Assembly (NCBI GenBank): GCA_965261915.1 | Contig: CBDHDW010000013.1 | Span: 3,100,001-3,164,000 of the forward strand | Reading direction: 5' to 3' | Length of the DNA: 64,000 bases | Source: JAIBDK01 sp965261915 | GTDB lineage: Bacteria > Pseudomonadota > Gammaproteobacteria > Arenicellales > Poriferihabitantaceae | Shown: positions 50,267 to 59,120 of the stretch, piece by piece | How positions within the stretch are numbered: position 1 is the stretch's first letter | How the letters are laid out: every line of letters begins with the position of its first letter | The notes under the pieces: model-generated | Database searches by the model: none | The model's input: only the letters and a program-made list of their open reading frames with translations | What the model was told of the DNA's origin: nothing | Made by a program: the position numbers and the translations under genes

Positions 50267-50992
50267 ATGGCAGGTCACAGCAAATGGGCTAATATCAAAT
50301 TTCGCAAAGCCGCCCAGGATGCGAAAAGAGGTAAAGCGTTTACCAAACTTATTAAGGAGATCACGGTCTCTGCGAGACTGGGAGGGCCGGATGCCGATTC
50401 AAACCCGCGTTTGCGCAGCGCCATTGATAAAGCCCTGGCTGCGAACATGACCAGGGATACGATCGAGCGTGCAGTAAAGCGCGGCAGCGGAACGCTGGAA
50501 GGTGATGATATTGTTGAAATTCGTTATGAAGGTTACGGGCCGAATGGTGTGGCAGTATTGGTAGAGTGTGCCACAGATAATAAAAACCGAACCGTCAGCG
50601 AGGTCAGACACGCATTTACCAAACATGGCGGTAATCTGGGTACCGATGGTTCGGTGGCCTATCTGTTTAACAAAACGGGTTCCATCGTTTTTTCTGGCGA
50701 TGATGAAGAGACCATTATGGACATTGCGCTGGAAGCGGGTGCCGACGATATAGAGAGCGAGGATGGAATGGTAGAAGTCATGACTTCCCCTGAAGCGTTC
50801 CATGCCGTTCAGCAGGCGTTGAAAGATGCGGGTCTCGAAGCGGAAATGTCAGAATTGATTCAACGGCCTTCAACGGAAACTGAACTCGGTGGAGAAGATG
50901 CCGAGAAAGTGATGAAAATGATTGATGCACTGGAAGAGCTGGATGATGTACAGGACGTATTTACCAATGCCAGCTTCGTCGAGGTAGAGTAA
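50267..50992 (+). CDS. yebC: YebC/PmpR-family translational regulator
   Basis: A 241-residue protein beginning MAGHSKWANIKFRKAAQDAKRGK, the universal YebC start, with VECATDNKNRTVSEVRHAF in the middle. Recent work links the family to relieving ribosome stalling; earlier it was described as a transcription regulator. Its TAA overlaps the ruvC ATG by 1 nt. The usual gammaproteobacterial order yebC-ruvC-ruvA-ruvB is kept. Confidence 0.97.
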   Translation: MAGHSKWANIKFRKAAQDAKRGKAFTKLIKEITVSARLGGPDADSNPRLRSAIDKALAANMTRDTIERAVKRGSGTLEGDDIVEIRYEGYGPNGVAVLVECATDNKNRTVSEVRHAFTKHGGNLGTDGSVAYLFNKTGSIVFSGDDEETIMDIALEAGADDIESEDGMVEVMTSPEAFHAVQQALKDAGLEAEMSELIQRPSTETELGGEDAEKVMKMIDALEELDDVQDVFTNASFVEVE

Positions 50993-51483
50993 TGCGAGTT
51001 TTGGGAATCGACCCGGGTTCCCGAAATACCGGCCTTGGTGTCGTTGAATCTCAGGGCTCCGAAATTCGATCGATCTGCTATCGACGAATCAGGCTCGATA
51101 ATTCCCCATTGCCGCAACGGTTGGGATTGATCTATCGGGGTGTGAGCGAAATAATTTCCGAGCATCTTCCCGATGCGGTTGCAGTGGAACAGGTGTTTTT
51201 GGCGAACAATGCCAAAACCGCGCTGGTACTGGGTCAGGCGCGGGGAAGCGCGGTCTGCGCTGCAGTCAACCAGCACTGTAGTGTCTCAGAATACAGCGCA
51301 TTGCAGATCAAACGGGCAGTGACAGGAACGGGCAGTGCGAAAAAACAGCAGGTTCAGCATATGGTTCGTGCTTTGCTTGGATTAACCCATACACCTCAGG
51401 CCGATGAGGCGGATGCGTTGGCGTGCGCAATCTGTCATATCCATTTCGCTCAAGTTCAGGAAAAGTTATCATCGGCACTATGA
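50992..51483 (+). CDS. ruvC: Crossover junction endodeoxyribonuclease RuvC
   Basis: Holliday-junction resolvase, 163 residues. The four acidic residues are visible in RVLGIDPGSRNTG (Asp7), VAVEQVF (Glu), and the C-terminal QADEADALACAICH (two Asp). It is translationally coupled to yebC; ruvA starts 47 bp later. Confidence 0.96.
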   Translation: MRVLGIDPGSRNTGLGVVESQGSEIRSICYRRIRLDNSPLPQRLGLIYRGVSEIISEHLPDAVAVEQVFLANNAKTALVLGQARGSAVCAAVNQHCSVSEYSALQIKRAVTGTGSAKKQQVQHMVRALLGLTHTPQADEADALACAICHIHFAQVQEKLSSAL

Positions 51484-51529
51484 TTTTTATTCCCATTCGA
51501 GCGCTTTCAGGAACGCTGAAAACAGGCAG

Positions 51530-52132
51530 ATGATCGGTTTTCTCAAAGGCCAATTGCTGCAAAAGCGCCCACCCTTTTTGTTGCTGGATGTCGGCGGTGT
51601 GGGTTATGAACTTGAAGCCCCCATGACGACGTTTTATGCGTTACCAGAGGAAAATGAACCCGTCGCTTTGTTTGTTCACCTGGTGGTTCGTGAGGACGCG
51701 CAGTTGCTATATGGTTTTTCTGACCAGGATCAACGGGAGCTATTTCGAAGCCTGCTTAAAATCAATGGTGTTGGTGCGCGAGTTGGACTGGCGATTCTGT
51801 CGACCTTAAGTGCCGCAGAATTTGTTAGCTGTATTCGGCTCGAAGACGCAGCAACTTTGACCCGGGTTCCCGGTATTGGTAAAAAAACGGCAGCGCGAAT
51901 GATTCTGGACATGCGAGATCGAATCGATGGACTGGAACTGGCGTCTGCTTTTGTGGATCAGTCAAAATCATCGGTTACTGCTGACAATGCCGTTCAGGAT
52001 GCTATTGGTGCTTTGATTGCTTTGGGATACAAAGCGAGTGAGGCAAGCCGCGCGGTTGATTCGGTAAAGGAACAAAGCGAACTTCGAGATGACCTGATTC
52101 GTAATTCCCTGCAATTCTTGACCAAACGATGA
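51530..52132 (+). CDS. ruvA: Holliday junction branch migration protein RuvA
   Basis: The 200 residues start MIGFLKGQLLQKRPPFLLLD at ATG 51530. An in-frame ATG at 51404 lies inside ruvC and is not used. The helix-hairpin-helix KINGVGARVGLAILS and VPGIGKKTAARMILDMRDR bind junction DNA. Domain III (AIGALIALGYKASEA) is the RuvB-binding part. The stop overlaps ruvB as ATGA. Confidence 0.96.
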   Translation: MIGFLKGQLLQKRPPFLLLDVGGVGYELEAPMTTFYALPEENEPVALFVHLVVREDAQLLYGFSDQDQRELFRSLLKINGVGARVGLAILSTLSAAEFVSCIRLEDAATLTRVPGIGKKTAARMILDMRDRIDGLELASAFVDQSKSSVTADNAVQDAIGALIALGYKASEASRAVDSVKEQSELRDDLIRNSLQFLTKR

Positions 52133-53184
52133 GCGAAATAAACCCCATATTGTCTTCCGACAGTGAAGCAGATACATCCCAGGAACAAATGTTTGAGCGC
52201 AGTTTGCGGCCAACCCGGCTACACGACTTTATCGGACAGGCAAGTACTCGCGAACAGCTGGAAATATTTATAGAAGCAGCCAGGCAACGAAATGAAGCGT
52301 TGGATCATGTGCTGATATTTGGACCCCCAGGGTTGGGTAAAACGACGCTGGCCTATATCCTTGCACAGGAGATGGGAGCGAAACTGAAGCAGACTTCCGG
52401 ACCGGTACTCGAAAAAGCCGGGGATCTGGCCGCGATACTCACTAACCTGGAAACCGGTGATGTTTTATTCATTGATGAAATTCACCGGATGAATCCTGCC
52501 ATTGAGGAAATACTGTATCCTGCACTGGAGGATTACCATCTCGATATTATGATTGGTGAGGGCCCTGCCGCGCGCTCGATTAAACTCAATCTTCCGCCAT
52601 TTACCCTGGTTGGTGCGACTACCAGAGCCGGGTTGTTAACTTCGCCGCTTCGAGACCGGTTTGGGATTGTTCAGCGATTGCAGTTTTACACCAATGACGA
52701 ACTCACGCTAATAGTTGAACGTTCAGCCCGGTTGTTGAAAATTGAGTTTGACAACGATGGTGTTAAAGCGATTGCCACGCGCTCACGCGGAACACCCAGA
52801 ATTGCCAATCGTCTTTTACGGCGGGTACGTGATTATGCGCAAGTAAAAGGCGACGGTAAATTAACCGCAGCGATTTCAAATTCTGCTCTGGATATGCTTG
52901 AAGTCGATAGTTTTGGACTTGATTTGCTGGATCGCAACTTTCTGCTTGCCATTATGCATAAATTCGACGGTGGTCCAGTAGGCATCGACAGTATTGCCGC
53001 TGCAATTGGAGAGGAGCGCGGCACCATTGAAGATGTTGTCGAACCATTTTTGATTCAGCAGGGATACCTGATGCGGACCCCGCGGGGCAGAGTGGCAACG
53101 CGTACGGCCTGGAAGCATCTTGGCATGGAAATGCCGTCAGAGGTATCGTCTCGTCAGCAAGAACTGTTTACAGCAAACGATTAA
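52129..53184 (+). CDS. ruvB: Holliday junction ATP-dependent helicase RuvB
   Basis: A 351-residue AAA+ motor. Walker A is GPPGLGKTTLA, Walker B is VLFIDEIHRM, sensor 1 is GATTRAGLLTSPLRDRFG, and the C-terminal winged helix has QQGYLMRTPRGRVATR. It starts with the ATGA overlap on ruvA. It ends the ruv operon; the Tol-Pal operon begins after a 351-bp gap. Confidence 0.97.
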   Translation: MSEINPILSSDSEADTSQEQMFERSLRPTRLHDFIGQASTREQLEIFIEAARQRNEALDHVLIFGPPGLGKTTLAYILAQEMGAKLKQTSGPVLEKAGDLAAILTNLETGDVLFIDEIHRMNPAIEEILYPALEDYHLDIMIGEGPAARSIKLNLPPFTLVGATTRAGLLTSPLRDRFGIVQRLQFYTNDELTLIVERSARLLKIEFDNDGVKAIATRSRGTPRIANRLLRRVRDYAQVKGDGKLTAAISNSALDMLEVDSFGLDLLDRNFLLAIMHKFDGGPVGIDSIAAAIGEERGTIEDVVEPFLIQQGYLMRTPRGRVATRTAWKHLGMEMPSEVSSRQQELFTAND

Positions 53185-53296
53185 GGCGTTGAAGAAAAGC
53201 ATTGTCTGTCTGTTGCAACCATTTTTAGTGTTCAGCCGAAGTTCATCGGTGCGAATTAATCTGGATCTGGCTTTGGGGTAGTGAAGGTTGTGGTGA

Positions 53297-53479
53297 GTGC
53301 TCGTAATAAAACTGAATCTTCGGTTGCGCGTTACCCTGGAAGTGGGTCGTGCAGGTGTTGCACGCATCATTTTCGAACACTCGGTATTGCGTGGAAACCG
53401 GATACTGGTCAGTGCTGAAGTTGATTTGGCAACGATAAATAATCAGTCGTTCAAACCATGCAGAATCCCGATCGAGTGA
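53297..53479 (+). pseudogene. ybgC: ybgC (acyl-CoA thioesterase) 3' remnant
   Basis: The only coding-like sequence in the 53185-53535 gap is a plus-strand frame of 60 codons, with LEVGRAGVARIIFEHSVLRG and SAEVDLATINNQSFKPCRIP. This is the C-terminal half of the hot-dog thioesterase YbgC, the usual first gene of the Tol-Pal operon. The N-terminal Asp-active-site (Y-x-D-T-D) part is missing, and upstream sequence has stops in every frame. I call it a pseudogene; a sequencing error or an unrelated start is possible but less likely. Confidence 0.72.
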
Positions 53480-53535
53480 CGAAACTGTTGCAATACGCCC
53501 CAAACAACCAAAATAACACTGAATAGTCTGAACTT

Positions 53536-54228
53536 ATGCCAATAGAAAGCGCAATACCCCAGGATCATTCAATTCTCAGCCTTATACTCAATGCCAGTTT
53601 GCCGGTACAGCTGGTGATGCTGATGTTGTTGGTTGCCTCGGTTGTATCGTGGTACATGATTGACCGAAAACGTACGTCTTTCAAACGCTGGAACAATATT
53701 GCCGATGAATTTGAAGATCAGTTCTGGTCGGGCGGCGAAATGCGTGCGATATATCAGGAATGGAGCGGTGAGAAAGAATCGGAAGGCATCGTTAATATTT
53801 TCATCGCCGGTTTTAGAGAGTTTAATCGACTGGCACAGAAGCCCAATGTTGATCGTACTCATCTGGTTGATGGAGTGCATCGGTCGATGCGCGTGGCATT
53901 GAGCAGAGAGGAAGTGAATATTGAACACCACTTACCGTTTCTTGCAACGGTCGGATCTACCAGCCCTTATGTTGGTCTGTTTGGTACGGTGTGGGGGATC
54001 ATGAATTCCTTTCAGAGTCTGAGCGGAATGCAGCAGGTTACCATTGCAACGGTGGCGCCAGGTATCGCAGAAGCGTTGATAGCAACCGCCATGGGCTTGT
54101 TTGCAGCAATTCCGGCGGTCATCGCATACAACAAATTTGCCAATACCGCTGAGCGGCTAAACAGCCGCTACGAAGTGTTCATGGAAGAATTTATCAGCAT
54201 CGTCAGTCGTCAGGATTTGAGCCGGTAA
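53536..54228 (+). CDS. tolQ: Tol-Pal subunit TolQ
   Basis: Inner-membrane proton-channel subunit with three spans: LPVQLVMLMLLVASVVSW, then the conserved VGLFGTVWGIMNSF and IAEALIATAMGLFAAIPAVI segments lining the TolQ/ExbB/MotA channel. 230 residues. With TolR it energises TolA during outer-membrane constriction. It starts the intact part of the Tol operon, 351 bp after ruvB. Confidence 0.96.
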   Translation: MPIESAIPQDHSILSLILNASLPVQLVMLMLLVASVVSWYMIDRKRTSFKRWNNIADEFEDQFWSGGEMRAIYQEWSGEKESEGIVNIFIAGFREFNRLAQKPNVDRTHLVDGVHRSMRVALSREEVNIEHHLPFLATVGSTSPYVGLFGTVWGIMNSFQSLSGMQQVTIATVAPGIAEALIATAMGLFAAIPAVIAYNKFANTAERLNSRYEVFMEEFISIVSRQDLSR

Positions 54229-54233
54229 CGATT

Positions 54234-54668
54234 ATGGTGAGCGGAAAATACGGCAAGAAGAAGCGCATGATGAGTGAAATAAACGTCGTACCCTACATCG
54301 ACGTTATGCTCGTTCTGCTGATCATCTTTATGGTTACGGCGCCCCTGCTGAGTACGGGCGTGACAGTCAATCTGCCTCAGGCCGGTTCTGAGCCGTTAGC
54401 CGCTGATGAGGAAGAGCCATTTGTTATTACGGTGGACGAGCAAGGCCGCTATTTTCTCAATGATGATGAAGACGAGGTGGCGAGCGAGCGAGAAATCGAG
54501 ATCAAGGCCAGGGCTGTGCTGCAGCGAAATCCCGGGCTGCCATTTTTAGTACGGGGAGACCGCAAGGCTAACTATGAATACGTCGTTCAGGCCATGGTGC
54601 TGTTACAAAAGGCAGGGGTTGATTCCGTTGGGTTGGTAACCGACCCACCTGAGCCGAAGGCGCTTTAA
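54234..54668 (+). CDS. tolR: Tol-Pal subunit TolR
   Basis: Single-span inner-membrane protein with the ion-channel Asp in YIDVMLVLLIIFMVTAPLL (about residue 23). 144 residues, with an N-terminal Met preceding basic GKKKRMMSEINVVPYID. It lies 5 bp after tolQ in the same operon. Confidence 0.95.
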   Translation: MVSGKYGKKKRMMSEINVVPYIDVMLVLLIIFMVTAPLLSTGVTVNLPQAGSEPLAADEEEPFVITVDEQGRYFLNDDEDEVASEREIEIKARAVLQRNPGLPFLVRGDRKANYEYVVQAMVLLQKAGVDSVGLVTDPPEPKAL

Positions 54669-54685
54669 TTTGTTTGTAAATTATT

Positions 54686-55654
54686 TTGGCGACTAAAGAA
54701 AAATTACGAGAATTCGCCTTTTTTACAAAATCGGCGTTGTTTACTATGGTTATTCACGGCGTACTGATTGCTGCGCTATTATTGGGTTTGTGGTGGCCTT
54801 ACTCTCAAAACAAAGCGAAGAGAGGTTCTGTGGAGCCAATTCAGGCAAAAGTGATTTCTTCTGAAGAAATTCAACAGGTAGTGGATCAACAGAATAAAAT
54901 ACGTGAAGATGAAAAAGCGAAAAAACAGCAGTTTGAAGAAGAACTGGCTTTGATTAAGAAACAGCAGGAAGAAGAGAAGAAAAAACTGGAAGAGCTTGAA
55001 ATAAAACGTAAGCAGGGGGAACAGGAAAAAGCCGAACAGAAAAAGAAACAGAAAGGGGAACAGGAAAAACTGAAACGGGAGCAGGCTGAAGAAACCGAGA
55101 GCAAGCGTCTCGCAGAAGAACAAGCGAAACGCAAAGCCGAACAGGAAAAGCTTGAAAAGGAAAAGCGCGAAAAAGAAGAGGCTGAAAAGAAGCGCAAGGA
55201 GGCTGAAAAACGAAACAAAGCCGAGGAAGAAAAGAAACGTAAAGAAGCTGAAAAGAAACGTAAGGCCGAGGAAGAAAAGCGCGCCAGAGAAAAAGAATTG
55301 AAGGAGCAATTGGAGAAAGAGCAGTTGGCGAGAACCCAAGCCGAGGCTGCCAATGCCTTGAGTGCTCTGGTAGACCGGATAGCCGCTACGGTTGAAAATA
55401 ATTGGCGTCGGCCGCTAAATAGCAGTGCTGGCCTGAAGGCGACGATACGAGTCAAAGTTTCAAGAAATGGTGATGTGTTATCGGCAAATGTGGTAAAAAG
55501 TAGCGCTGACCCGTTTTTTGATAAATCTGCCGAGTTGGCAGTCAAGAAGGCATCACCGTTACCATTTCCTGCAGACCCCAAGTACTATGAGTTTATTAAT
55601 GAATTTGATCTCCTGTTCAATCCTGACGCGTTTCAAAATGATAAATCCGATTAA
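54686..55654 (+). CDS. tolA: Tol-Pal subunit TolA
   Basis: 322 residues: an N-terminal membrane anchor (SALFTMVIHGVLIAALLLGL), a ~160-residue Lys/Glu/Ala-rich helical domain from about residue 65 to 220, and a C-terminal globular domain (ALVDRIAATVENNWRRP…) that contacts Pal and TolB. The start appears to be TTG 54686, 17 nt after the tolR stop, with a poor ribosome-binding site. It overlaps tolB by 17 nt. Confidence 0.94.
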   Translation: MATKEKLREFAFFTKSALFTMVIHGVLIAALLLGLWWPYSQNKAKRGSVEPIQAKVISSEEIQQVVDQQNKIREDEKAKKQQFEEELALIKKQQEEEKKKLEELEIKRKQGEQEKAEQKKKQKGEQEKLKREQAEETESKRLAEEQAKRKAEQEKLEKEKREKEEAEKKRKEAEKRNKAEEEKKRKEAEKKRKAEEEKRAREKELKEQLEKEQLARTQAEAANALSALVDRIAATVENNWRRPLNSSAGLKATIRVKVSRNGDVLSANVVKSSADPFFDKSAELAVKKASPLPFPADPKYYEFINEFDLLFNPDAFQNDKSD

Positions 55655-56951
55655 AAATAGCGGGTTGTCGAGCTTGTTTATTCTGATGCTTGGGGTTACC
55701 GGTTCGAGTCACGCAGTACTGACGATTGAGATCAATAAAGGGACGGCGGCAGGTATTCCCATCGCCATCGTAGCGTTTGCAATGGACGGAGTTCCGCTTG
55801 AAGAGCAACAGCCTGCAGATATTATCGAATCGGATTTGGGTTTTAGCGGACGGTTTGATTCAATCCCGCGAGCTACCCATTTGAGCAAACCGTATGATTT
55901 GAAAACGGTGCAGTACAAGGATTGGCGGTTAATAAAAGCCGAAGCGCTGGTTGTCGGCAGGGTAATTAATATTGGAAACAATCAATACGAGGTTCGCTTC
56001 AGGTTGATTGACGTATTCAGAGAGCAGCAAATTGTTGGGCAACAATTCATTGTTCCGGCCAGCAAGATACGCAGGGTTTCCCACCAGATTAGTGACATCA
56101 TTTATGAAAAGCTAACGGGAAAGGCAGGCGCATTTGATACTCGAATAGCTTATGTCACTGTTCAGGGCGTTGATCCGGATCGCAAATACTTTTTACAGGT
56201 TGCCGATTCTGATGGATATGGACCGAAGACCATACTCGAATCAAGTCAGCCAATTCTGTCTCCAGCCTGGTCGGCAGATGGCAATAAACTCGCTTATGTT
56301 TCTTTTGAGAAACGCCGCTCAATGATTTATGTGCAGGACATCTGGTCTGGAACGCGTACAAGAATAGCGGAGTTTGACGGCATTAACAGCGCCCCGGCGT
56401 GGTCACCAGATGGGAGAAAAATTGCCTTAACCCTTTCCAGAGACGGTAATTCTGAAATTTATGTGTATGATGTTGCGACTACCGAAATGCGGAGACTGAC
56501 TCGGCATACTGCGATTGATACCGAACCCGCATGGTCACCGGACGGTGGCGCTATCATTTTCACATCCGGGCGAGCGGGCGACCCGCAAATTTATCGAATT
56601 TCTGTCGCAGGCGGATCACCGAAGCGTCTGACATTCCAGGGGAAATATAACGCTGGTGCATCGTATTCACCGGATGGAAAATCCATCGTTCTGATAACCA
56701 ATCAGGGAAATGGCTATAAAGTCGGTATTTATTCGGTAGCAGACCGCCTGGTGAGGGAGCTGACCAGAACGCAAAATGACGAATCTCCATCGTTCGCTCC
56801 GAACGGCGACATGATCGTGTATGCAACGCAAAAAGGCAGTCGTAATTTTTTGGCCACGGTATCTGCGGATGGCCAGATTCAACAAACCCTCAAATTCCAG
56901 GGGGGGGCGGTGCGAGAGCCTGCCTGGTCACCATTTAATCGCAAACTGTAG
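55638..56951 (+). CDS. tolB: Tol-Pal subunit TolB
   Basis: Periplasmic protein with an N-terminal domain and a six-bladed propeller. From ATG 55638 the protein has 437 residues, with the signal peptide LSSLFILMLGVTGSSHA. Propeller repeats show the TolB pattern SPAWSADGNKLAYVSFE, APAWSPDGRKIALTLS and EPAWSPDGGAIIFTSG. An upstream in-frame extension runs inside tolA and is not used. pal follows after 11 bp. Confidence 0.95.
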   Translation: MINPIKNSGLSSLFILMLGVTGSSHAVLTIEINKGTAAGIPIAIVAFAMDGVPLEEQQPADIIESDLGFSGRFDSIPRATHLSKPYDLKTVQYKDWRLIKAEALVVGRVINIGNNQYEVRFRLIDVFREQQIVGQQFIVPASKIRRVSHQISDIIYEKLTGKAGAFDTRIAYVTVQGVDPDRKYFLQVADSDGYGPKTILESSQPILSPAWSADGNKLAYVSFEKRRSMIYVQDIWSGTRTRIAEFDGINSAPAWSPDGRKIALTLSRDGNSEIYVYDVATTEMRRLTRHTAIDTEPAWSPDGGAIIFTSGRAGDPQIYRISVAGGSPKRLTFQGKYNAGASYSPDGKSIVLITNQGNGYKVGIYSVADRLVRELTRTQNDESPSFAPNGDMIVYATQKGSRNFLATVSADGQIQQTLKFQGGAVREPAWSPFNRKL

Positions 56952-56962
56952 AGGAATTTATT

Positions 56963-57508
56963 ATGAGATATTTTAAATCTGTTTTGGTTATTCTGGTCAC
57001 TTCGCTGGCCGTGGCCGCATGTGGCGGTCGAAAATCTGTCGAAGAGAATGTCAACGTCGAGGCGGTTGACGGTTCTGTTGGAGCCAGCTCTTCCGGATTG
57101 GCTGGTGATGGTTCGTCCAGCACCTCCGGGCTAGACGGCGCAACTGATGCAGCAACTGATGCGGCGGCAGCTGAATTGCTCAATAGCAGAGTGATCTATT
57201 TTGAATACAACAGCAGTTCGTTAACACTGGAGAGCGAAGCAATCGTTCAGGCCCATGCGCAATACCTGAGCGGTGCAACGGCAGCAGGTTTGATTCTTGA
57301 AGGTCACGCCGACGAACGCGGTACACGCGAATACAATCTGGCATTGGGAGAAGATCGGGCAAAATCAGTTGCCAACCTAATACAGGCGTTGGGAGTGAGT
57401 GGCGGACGGATTCAAACGATTTCCTACGGTGAAGAGAGACCGGTTTCTTTGGGCAGTGATGAAAGTGCATGGGGATTGAATCGCCGGGTTGAAATTCTCT
57501 ATCAATAG
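56963..57508 (+). CDS. pal: Peptidoglycan-associated lipoprotein
   Basis: 181 residues with the lipobox LAVAACGG, a Ser/Ala/Gly-rich linker containing the short repeat DAATDAA, and the OmpA-like domain, which shows VIYFEYNSSSLT and GHADERGTREYNLALG (the peptidoglycan-binding Asp/Arg). It links the outer membrane to peptidoglycan. cpoB follows after a 149-bp gap. Confidence 0.96.
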   Translation: MRYFKSVLVILVTSLAVAACGGRKSVEENVNVEAVDGSVGASSSGLAGDGSSSTSGLDGATDAATDAAAAELLNSRVIYFEYNSSSLTLESEAIVQAHAQYLSGATAAGLILEGHADERGTREYNLALGEDRAKSVANLIQALGVSGGRIQTISYGEERPVSLGSDESAWGLNRRVEILYQ

Positions 57509-57657
57509 ATTTCCCGACAGTTCATTTAGCAGCCAGATTACCCCCGAATAAAGTGAATTTGATTCGAGGTAAAGAGTTGAATGGATTGAGTGGGTAGCTT
57601 AAAGTCCGGCGCTTGGCACCGGAGTACCACCGGGTATCGGAAATTACAGGTTTAGAA

Positions 57658-58578
57658 ATGATCAACGCGCGTTTAATTTTATTATTGGGTTCAATTTCAC
57701 TGATTACTGCTGGCTGCACAGTGCCGAAGCAGGAAGAAGTCCCTGTTGAACCTGTCGAACCTGTTCAGGAGGTTCAGCCAAATCCAGAGATTCTGAAAGC
57801 CTTGGCGCAGCTCGATGAGTTGAAACAGGAATTGAAGCAGCTGCGGAATAGCGTTGAAGAACTCCAGTTTGAAACTGAGAACGCCAAGCGCCGGCAGCAG
57901 GATTTATTTCGCGACATAGACCGGAGAATGGTAGATCTTGAGCGCAATCAAAATGCACTTTCTCCTCAAATTGAAGGCGCAAATACACAGATTGACCCGC
58001 AAACTGGCGCGGTTGTTCTGGTTGGAGAAGCGAGCGATACTGCTGTTGAGCCAAACTCTACAGGTGCAGCCACGGAAGTGACCGTGGTTGCCAGTGATTC
58101 GACCTCTGGTTCCGACTCAACGTCATCTGCAACTCTGGTTCCGGGAAATAGTTCCTCAGAGCAGGCCGCCGCCCCAAGCGCCTCGGTTTCTCTGGAACAG
58201 CAAAATGCATATGAAGCGGCATTTGATTTATTGAAACAAAGCCGATACGAAGATTCGATCCAGAGCTTCCGGTTATTGGTTGATACCTGGCCGACAAGTC
58301 AGCTCGCCGATGATGCGTATTATTGGATGTCTGAAGCGCGATACGTCAATCGTGAATTTGAATATGCCCTCAGCGGCTTTAGAACTGTGGTTAGCCGATA
58401 CCCTGACAGTCAGCGTGTACCCGAAGCATTGTTGAAAATCGGTTATATCCAGTACGATATCGGTGCCTACGATGATGCGGCAGAGACTTTTCGGGATATC
58501 CTCGCTCGATTCCCTGGGCATCAGGTCACGGTATCCGCACAAACCCGGCTGAGGCGAATCGAACAAACAATCCAGTAG
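57658..58578 (+). CDS. cpoB: CpoB/YbgF cell-division coordinator, apparent lipoprotein
   Basis: 306 residues from ATG 57658. The N-terminus LILLLGSISLITAGCTVPKQ has a lipobox (ITAGC), whereas characterised CpoB has an ordinary signal peptide, so membrane anchoring is suggested but unproven. A coiled-coil region (QLDELKQELKQLRNSVEEL) is followed by a Ser/Thr-rich linker and a C-terminal TPR domain (YEAAFDLLKQSRYEDSIQSF; ADDAYYWMSEARYVNREFEY). It matches the end of the Tol operon. Confidence 0.9.
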   Translation: MINARLILLLGSISLITAGCTVPKQEEVPVEPVEPVQEVQPNPEILKALAQLDELKQELKQLRNSVEELQFETENAKRRQQDLFRDIDRRMVDLERNQNALSPQIEGANTQIDPQTGAVVLVGEASDTAVEPNSTGAATEVTVVASDSTSGSDSTSSATLVPGNSSSEQAAAPSASVSLEQQNAYEAAFDLLKQSRYEDSIQSFRLLVDTWPTSQLADDAYYWMSEARYVNREFEYALSGFRTVVSRYPDSQRVPEALLKIGYIQYDIGAYDDAAETFRDILARFPGHQVTVSAQTRLRRIEQTIQ

Positions 58579-58685
58579 CAACAAACTGGAATTTACGCCG
58601 TATTAGCGCTCTATTGTGTTTGACAGGGCTTGTCCGTATCAGGATAATCCCGCCTCCGCCAAATCCGACGTGATTGAGCGGAAAT

Positions 58686-58761
58686 GGGGCGTTAGCTCAG
58701 CTGGTAGAGCATCTGACTTTTAATCAGGTGGTCACAGGTTCGAATCCTGTACGCCCCACCA
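58686..58761 (+). tRNA. tRNA-Lys (anticodon UUU)
   Basis: GGGGCGT pairs with ACGCCCC, the D-arm is GCTCAGCTGGTAGAGC, the anticodon loop is CTTTTAA (anticodon TTT), the T-loop is TTCGAAT, and CCA is encoded. 76 nt including CCA. An intrinsic terminator follows directly. Confidence 0.98.
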
Positions 58762-58766
58762 TATGT

Positions 58767-58799
58767 AAAACCCTGATTCTTGCGGATCAGGGTTTTTTA
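58767..58799 (+). terminator. Intrinsic terminator after tRNA-Lys
   Basis: AAAACCCTGAT pairs with ATCAGGGTTTT and the T-run continues to six T. It ends the tRNA transcript. Confidence 0.9.
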
Positions 58800-58859
58800 T
58801 GGTTGGATAAGGTGAGAGGAAATATAAATTGAACTGGAGTATGGTTACTTTTTGTGTTG

Positions 58860-59036
58860 ATCATGAAACCGCGAATTCCCACCCAGTTTATGGCGGCTTT
58901 AGGGAATTCTATAGCTACTTTTGGAAACAATGCGCAGTCTTGGGGTTTATGGGGATTGGATCCGGGGGAATTTCCGCTAACCCCCGGAAGTGTAATGCCA
59001 GCGGTTAAGGGCTCGCGAAGCTTGCAGATGGTTTGA
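58860..59036 (+). other. Gene-like scrap in the tRNA-rapA gap
   Basis: A short plus-strand frame contains PTQFMAALGNSIATFGNN and SWGLWGLDPGEF, then PLTPGSVMPAVKG and a stop. It seems to join N- and C-terminal pieces of a longer protein, since the SWG-LW-x-x-DPG segment is normally followed by ~70 more residues in proteins that I recall only vaguely. There is no start signal. The rest of 58800-59120 shows nothing I can identify. Confidence 0.25.
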
Positions 59037-59120
59037 TACACGCTACGATGAAACACTAGACAGACGCTAATAAATCCCTAAAATACCGCCTCCTTTTACG
59101 AATAGCGGAATTAGGCTTTC

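Noticed and set aside
53243..53503. An 86-residue minus-strand frame in the ruvB-tolQ gap
   Set aside because: It is antisense to the ybgC remnant, has no ribosome-binding site and no recognisable domain.
54779..55339. A long minus-strand frame rich in Phe and Leu
   Set aside because: It is the antisense of the Lys/Glu-rich tolA helix (AAA/GAA codons read as TTT/TTC). The hydrophobic look is an artefact.
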